A stretch of DNA of 64,000 bases from Scilla litardierei (taxonomy: Eukaryota; Streptophyta; Magnoliopsida; Asparagales; Asparagaceae): positions 128,936,648 to 129,000,647 of the forward strand of contig CM061136.1 in the NCBI GenBank assembly GCA_030789695.1, in the 5' to 3' direction. Both the position numbers and the translations under genes were made by a program. Below are positions 59,244-64,000 of this stretch, piece after piece (the first letter of the stretch is position 1; each line of letters begins with the position of its first letter). The notes beneath the pieces are model-generated. The model saw nothing but the letters and a program-made list of their open reading frames with translations. It searched no databases and was not told the origin of the DNA.

Positions 59244-60111
59244 ATCGATATTTTTGAGTGATGTTATATGTTTTGTCGTTGTATAATGGATGATGTTGTA
59301 TGCGACACTTTTTATATATATAGTCTTTGATGTCGTCATGATGTAGCTATTTTTTTATTGCTCATGATGTATCTTTTTGGGATGGCCATGTTGATGACCA
59401 TCCGTTGATGTACTCAGCTGCTTTATATTATATATATATATATGATGTTGCATCTCTCTATTGTGTCACACTATGCTATATTGATTAACTTCTGTGTGAT
59501 GTATGATATATTGTATCTATGTATGCTTCACTCTTCTTGCTATGTTTTTGAGACAATACAAGAATTTGATATTGGATAATTCATGCTCTTTCCTTGATGT
59601 GATGAATATGTGAAAATTATTTTCATTTCGAATATCTAAAATGTTGATATTGGATTTCAATTCCTTTACTCACATGTGTATATGATGAGACTTTATGAGT
59701 TTTTGATTCGATATATCTTTATTCTCCTTCATTGTTGTTAGTTCGTATTTTAGCACTATTATTGTTGTTGTTATTTGCTCCCACCTTTTTGGATAATTCC
59801 ATAGGGGGAGAGAAATAAACATACAAGATTCATAATGGATGTGCTAAGTATGTTCTAACGCTTGAATCTAATATTTTCGTTGCCTTAGATTCAGGGGGAG
59901 TAAGATTACAATGAATAGGGATTTTTATTTCCTAGATTTCTTGAATTAAATTCATTCTTATCTCACTCATTTGCTTCAATTGCTATATAGATGCTCTAAT
60001 ATTTGTTGACTAACTTGATTGGCATCTATGTAGGGGGAGTAAGTTTTCATTACGCACAACTATTTATCTTTTTTGTTTATGTTTGTTTGTCATCATCAAA
60101 AAGGGGGAGAA
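59244..60111 (+). other. 3' noncoding region and PPT, downstream SIRE copy
   Basis: No coding sequence. A short (TA)n at 59430-59443, ATTGTTGTTGTTAT at 59760, purine tracts AGGGGGAG at 59803, 59893 and 60032, and the PPT AAAAAGGGGGAGAA at 60098-60111 just before the LTR. Confidence 0.8.
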
Positions 60112-61927
60112 TGTTGAGTATTGGACTTCTCCCTACTTGGTGTTAATGATGAGCAAACATAAATACTTGTGACTAATCCCCTATTTTACAGTTAATCCAT
60201 TGTCTAAGCTTACTATGAAGATCAACTAGCAATGGATGACTCACAAACGTGATTGAAGGCAAATGATATGAATTGGATGATCGTAGATTGATGATTGAAG
60301 CTCCGTAAAGACTTCAAGCTCATACGATGGAAAGAAGAGATTATTCGTCAATGTAATTTTTCTTTTATCTCTTCTAGTATGTAGCTTAGAAGTAGAACTA
60401 TGATGGAGCACTCACACACATCTACTTTCGGTCATAGGACACCTCTAGACCTTTGTCCTTTGATCGCAATTCAATTCTCTTTTGTTTGAGCTAGGATTGT
60501 TTATAACAGCCGACTGCTTAACAGTTTGCAGTTGCCTGTCTCAAAAACAGTCGACTGTGTTTTGTTCTACAGTCGCCTGTTATGCACAGACTATTACAAT
60601 GCAGTTTTTGGGTCCTCTCTGATTATCTCGCGCAGGCTACTGTTGAACATTTATCAGGTGCATGTCTTAGCGACAGTCGACTGTGAATGGTTCATCAGTC
60701 GCCTGTCTCTCCTTGCCCAAACTCTGTTTGATCCGATTTCTACGGCCAATCGACTTATGCTGTATATACAGTCGACTGTATATTAGATCAGTCGACTGTC
60801 TATGCTGCAACAGTCGCCTGTCTGTAAGTCTATTCTTTGACTTAGCTCTCTGGAAATTTCTCTTGTCTGTGACAGTCGTCTGTTTAAGGTTATACAGTCG
60901 CACGTTTTGATTAACAGTCGACTGTGTTCCTTGCATCAGTCGTCTGTCCTGTATCTTGTGAGATTTCCAGTATTTCATCTAACTTACTCTTCTCTCGGCC
61001 AGTCGCCTGTCGAAGTATGTACAGTCGTCTGTTGGTTTTACAGACGACTGTCTTGGCTTCATCAGTCGACTGTCTACGTGGTAAGTTACCGTTATGAATT
61101 CTCACCTACCCTTGCTGACTGTGCAGCAGTCGACTGTGGTTTGTTCATCAGTCGCCTGTCGCAAGTTCAGATTATATCCGTTGAGATTTTTCTCACGGAT
61201 TTCGATTGGGTTTTTGCCTAAACTGTTTTATTGATTTGAAAAAGCTATAAATAGAGCTTCTACTGTTTCATTGGAAGGTTACTCATTCATTGCAAAATCT
61301 TTCAAGCTTTCATTTCCAAAGATCAAAGCTTTCAAATCAAAAGCCCTAAGTATTTCCAAATCTGATTCTCTTGCTCTCCAACCTAGAACCAAAGATTGAT
61401 CCTCTAGGCATTTGGTGCAGTCAAGAGAAAGGGCTTTCCTCCTCTCTTCCAAGGGAGTTCTTCAACATACATCACACTTCTCCTTCAATTTCTACTTCAA
61501 GGCATAGGTGATTGTAAGTGTTGCTTTCAGATTTCATAACTTCATTATTTGAATTGTGCTCTCGGTTGTGAGAGTGGTTTTTGCTTGCTCCCTAGTTGTG
61601 GGAGTCAAGGACATCGATTGTATTCGATTGTACTTGTAGGGTTGCTACAAGTGGGTTTTAAGGAAACCTCAAGTTAGGGTTCTAACTTGAGTATCCGATG
61701 TTATCCGGGTGGTAGGGACGTAGGATTACCGGGAACAAGTCGGGAGTTGACTTGGGTAATCCGAACCCTTGAAACATAACTGCGTTTGCGTGTGTTTCTC
61801 TTTGGGTTGTTTTCTATTCCGCACTATTTGTTGGATTGCATTTTATTTGGCGTAAATTCCTATTAAATTTGCATAAACACTATTCAACCCCCCTTCTAGT
61901 GTTTTCCCCATAGACAGGATCCTTACA
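60112..61927 (+). repeat. SIRE 3' LTR (1816 bp)
   Basis: Colinear with LTR 49492-51307 at a constant offset of 10620. CAGTCG array 60507-61158 and TATAAATAG at 61246. It ends CCTTACA at 61927. The following bases (TGGTT) would be the target duplication, but the left partner is lost because the tandem is truncated at 47170. Confidence 0.88.
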
Positions 61928-62676
61928 TGGTTTACTGTCAACCCTATTAGACAACATTGGTCAGTATACGGCGGTCTTTATTGTATACACGTTGTACTTC
62001 TTACAACACACCCCGGCCGAGGATTAACATAAAGACCGTACTGAGCCTGTAACACTAACTTCCCTTTAACGGAAGTGACGAATCCCATCTTAGTCATGTA
62101 CTTGCCTCGAGAGCTTCTGGTGCAGCTCAACCTAAGATCTTTCAGCAGGCCTAGCCTCGAAGCTAGATCATAGGTCTAAGCTACACTGTTCACTCACAGG
62201 TTTGTACAAATGACTTCAGGTTTTAAGGACCAGCTAACCTATCATCACCCTAGATTTATTAAAGACAGTTCAGTTAAAGTCAACCATTTAATAACTCTAA
62301 TTTGGTCGTTCAGTGAACTCATTCTCTAATGAGCACCTGTGTCTCGTCTCCGACTTCACCAAGTCAAATGACTATGCGATCATCATTACCCTAAGGTAAG
62401 ACTAAGACACAATGGTCTATCCGATGTGTCGATATCCAGTTCTCGACACATCTATGACCACGAACCGTTTAAGACTTATATTTATATTCGGTCGCTTACT
62501 TACTCATAATCGAGATCTCATCTAGATACGTAAGGACCTAACTATAAGTCTATGGATATTATCTAAGTATATTAATACGAACGATTTTATTATACTTAGA
62601 ATAATACGTACCAGATACAGTATGAACAAGACGTATATCTAGGATAAATTGCCTTATGGGCACATATTCTCCTACA
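61928..62676 (-). repeat. copia LTR (minus strand), left end unresolved
   Basis: On the minus strand an LTR start TGTAGGAGAATATGTGCCCA (62676 downward) follows a purine tract GTGCAAGTGGGAGA, the PPT. The rest is noncoding LTR-like sequence reaching the SIRE LTR end at 61927. Probably the SIRE tandem sits in or next to this LTR. Confidence 0.55.
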
Positions 62677-63757
62677 TCTCCCACTTGCACTTTGGCTATT
62701 TATCTCGGTATCTCATACCGTTATAGCATATCAATCACATTGACATTTATATGACAAACCTAAGAGTGGTTTTACTAACGAGTATCTACAACTAATTTTA
62801 ATTGATTAAATAATACATCTCTTGATCACACAGGGTTGATCCTTCGGAAAAATGATCTGGATCAATTTTTCCTATCTTTGTATAGCTAACAATTAGCATA
62901 TAGAATCTAGATGTATGGTCTAACATTATAATCTATGAGTCAGTCTCAGCTCATTCCACTTTTCTAGTGTCAATATGTCAAGTACATACGTGACACCCTG
63001 AGTCTCTATATTTTCGATTAAATCAAAACAATTTTGATTTAATGTTCTATATAGATGATTTATTTTAAGGTGGAAATCCTTTTTACTTAGTCGGAAAGAC
63101 CGGAACTAAATATACGAGCTTGCTCCCACTGACTTTGAGAATTGCCTAGTTAAATACTTCAATATTATATCTAAATCATATTTAGATTATATATACAAAG
63201 ATATAACCATTTGATAAGTGCTTTAGATGGGATGTACTAGTGTCAGGTTGGGTTTGACGAATGAGTCAAGTCAAGATCGGTTTAAGGAGTCTTAACATTG
63301 ACTCGTTCAATCAAAACGTCCTGCACTGTACTTTTCTCTTAACCACATTTAATATTAACTCTTTAATAACTAAATGCAGTTTATTAAGAATTAATCTTAA
63401 TATGCGTATAATTGTGATCGCACACAATTTATATGCCCCTGGAACATATACTTAACTACCAATTGACTATAACATCAAGTCAGCTCGAAAATCAACATTT
63501 TTCGAAGCTTCGCATCATCATTCGAGAATTTCGCAACCATCTCAGAAAGCCACAATCATAGAAAATTTAATCCAATCAAAATTCAATTCAACAAAAAACG
63601 CAATGTCCGAGACATTCATTAAAACAACGGATTCATTAAGATGAACCGTAATTTGTTTATCCCATAAACTTTGAGTGCAGAAGACTCAATCATTGTTTTC
63701 AACTTTCAAGAAATGATACAATTTATTTAAACTAAAATAGTATCATCTCCTTCTTGA
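62677..63757 (-). other. 3' noncoding region of minus-strand copia element
   Basis: AT-rich sequence without RT, integrase or RNase H. The adjoining PPT (62677-62690) and the gag tail further right suggest that pol is absent from this copy. The short open frame at 63261-63455 is not supported. Confidence 0.45.
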
Positions 63758-64000
63758 TCTTGTCTCTTGAAGTCGTTGAACGGCCCTAGCAGCAACGATT
63801 GCTCAGATTGCTGACCGTCCTCCGCACTTCTCCCAATCTCCGTTTCATATCAGCCACCTGTATACATTACACAGATGTGTTTTAGTATCTCATACTATAT
63901 GATTGGAAATAATTACGTTTTACTGAATTGAATTTGTACCTGAGGTAGAGGCATCCGTATGCCCCTTCTTTTTCTCTGCAAGATAGATCTTACAGTTCCT
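63758..64000 (-). pseudogene. copia gag C-terminal tail with possible 82-nt intron
   Basis: At the right edge the minus strand reads RNCKIYLAEKKKGHTDASTS, like the stretch after the zinc knuckle of copia gag. It ends at CAG/GTAC (63940/63939). A matching acceptor TATACAG is at 63858, with TACTAAAACA as a branch-like sequence, giving an 82-base intron, after which a short frame (VADMKRRLGEVRRTVSNLS) ends at a stop. Most of the element lies outside the window. Confidence 0.4.

Overview
This is repeat-rich nuclear DNA from a flowering plant. No intact host gene, rRNA, tRNA or CRISPR array can be supported. Plant origin is shown by an Athila-type Ty3/gypsy element with an extra env-position ORF and a tRNA-Asp primer site, SIRE/Maximus-type Ty1/copia elements, chromovirus-type LTRs, Helitron 3' ends (hairpin plus CTAG), and a Helitron-borne fragment of a GRF gene, a plant-specific transcription factor family. 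I cannot name the species. The layout looks heterochromatic.

Layout, left to right. 1-8002: minus-strand Athila-like element. It has a 5' LTR (6423-8002), a PBS, a pol with one in-frame TAG, an internal motif array with a TATA box, and an env-position ORF with one TAA. Gag and protease are deleted, and the 3' LTR lies left of the window. It is inserted in a SIRE LTR, of which 8003-9046 remains. 9047-10672: plus-strand gypsy pol fragment with a mutated RT active site. 11442 onward: a Helitron 3' end, whose body is split by a complete minus-strand copia element (12095-18971, 176-bp LTRs, 5-bp target duplication GATTG). Beyond it lies a CG-rich minisatellite (19200-20035). 20900-31640: about 10.7 kb of AT-rich DNA built from local direct and inverted copies of its own short words. 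32116-33849: second Helitron carrying gene pieces, including part of a GRF QLQ domain. 33850-35051: three fold-back or inverted-repeat elements separated by (TA)n tracts. 35052-37003: gypsy LTR. 37004-39843: 3' end of a SIRE-like element. 39844-47169: two truncated chromovirus-like elements. 47170-61927: SIRE elements in tandem sharing one LTR (internal fragment, LTR 49492-51307, full internal region, LTR 60112-61927). 61928-64000: minus-strand copia LTR, 3' region and gag tail.

The protein-coding content is retroelement gag, protease, integrase, RT, RNase H and env-position proteins, and nearly all of it is broken by single stops or frameshifts. The most interesting pattern is regulatory. 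Unrelated LTR families carry dense arrays of short palindromes centred on CG (CAGTCGACTG, ACCGATCGGT, CAGACGTCTG), in most cases just upstream of a TATA box. In both the Athila-like and the SIRE element, a second array of the same family-specific motif sits inside the element, directly upstream of the env-position ORF and followed by its own TATA-like box. This looks like a duplicated, LTR-matched internal promoter that arose independently in two superfamilies.
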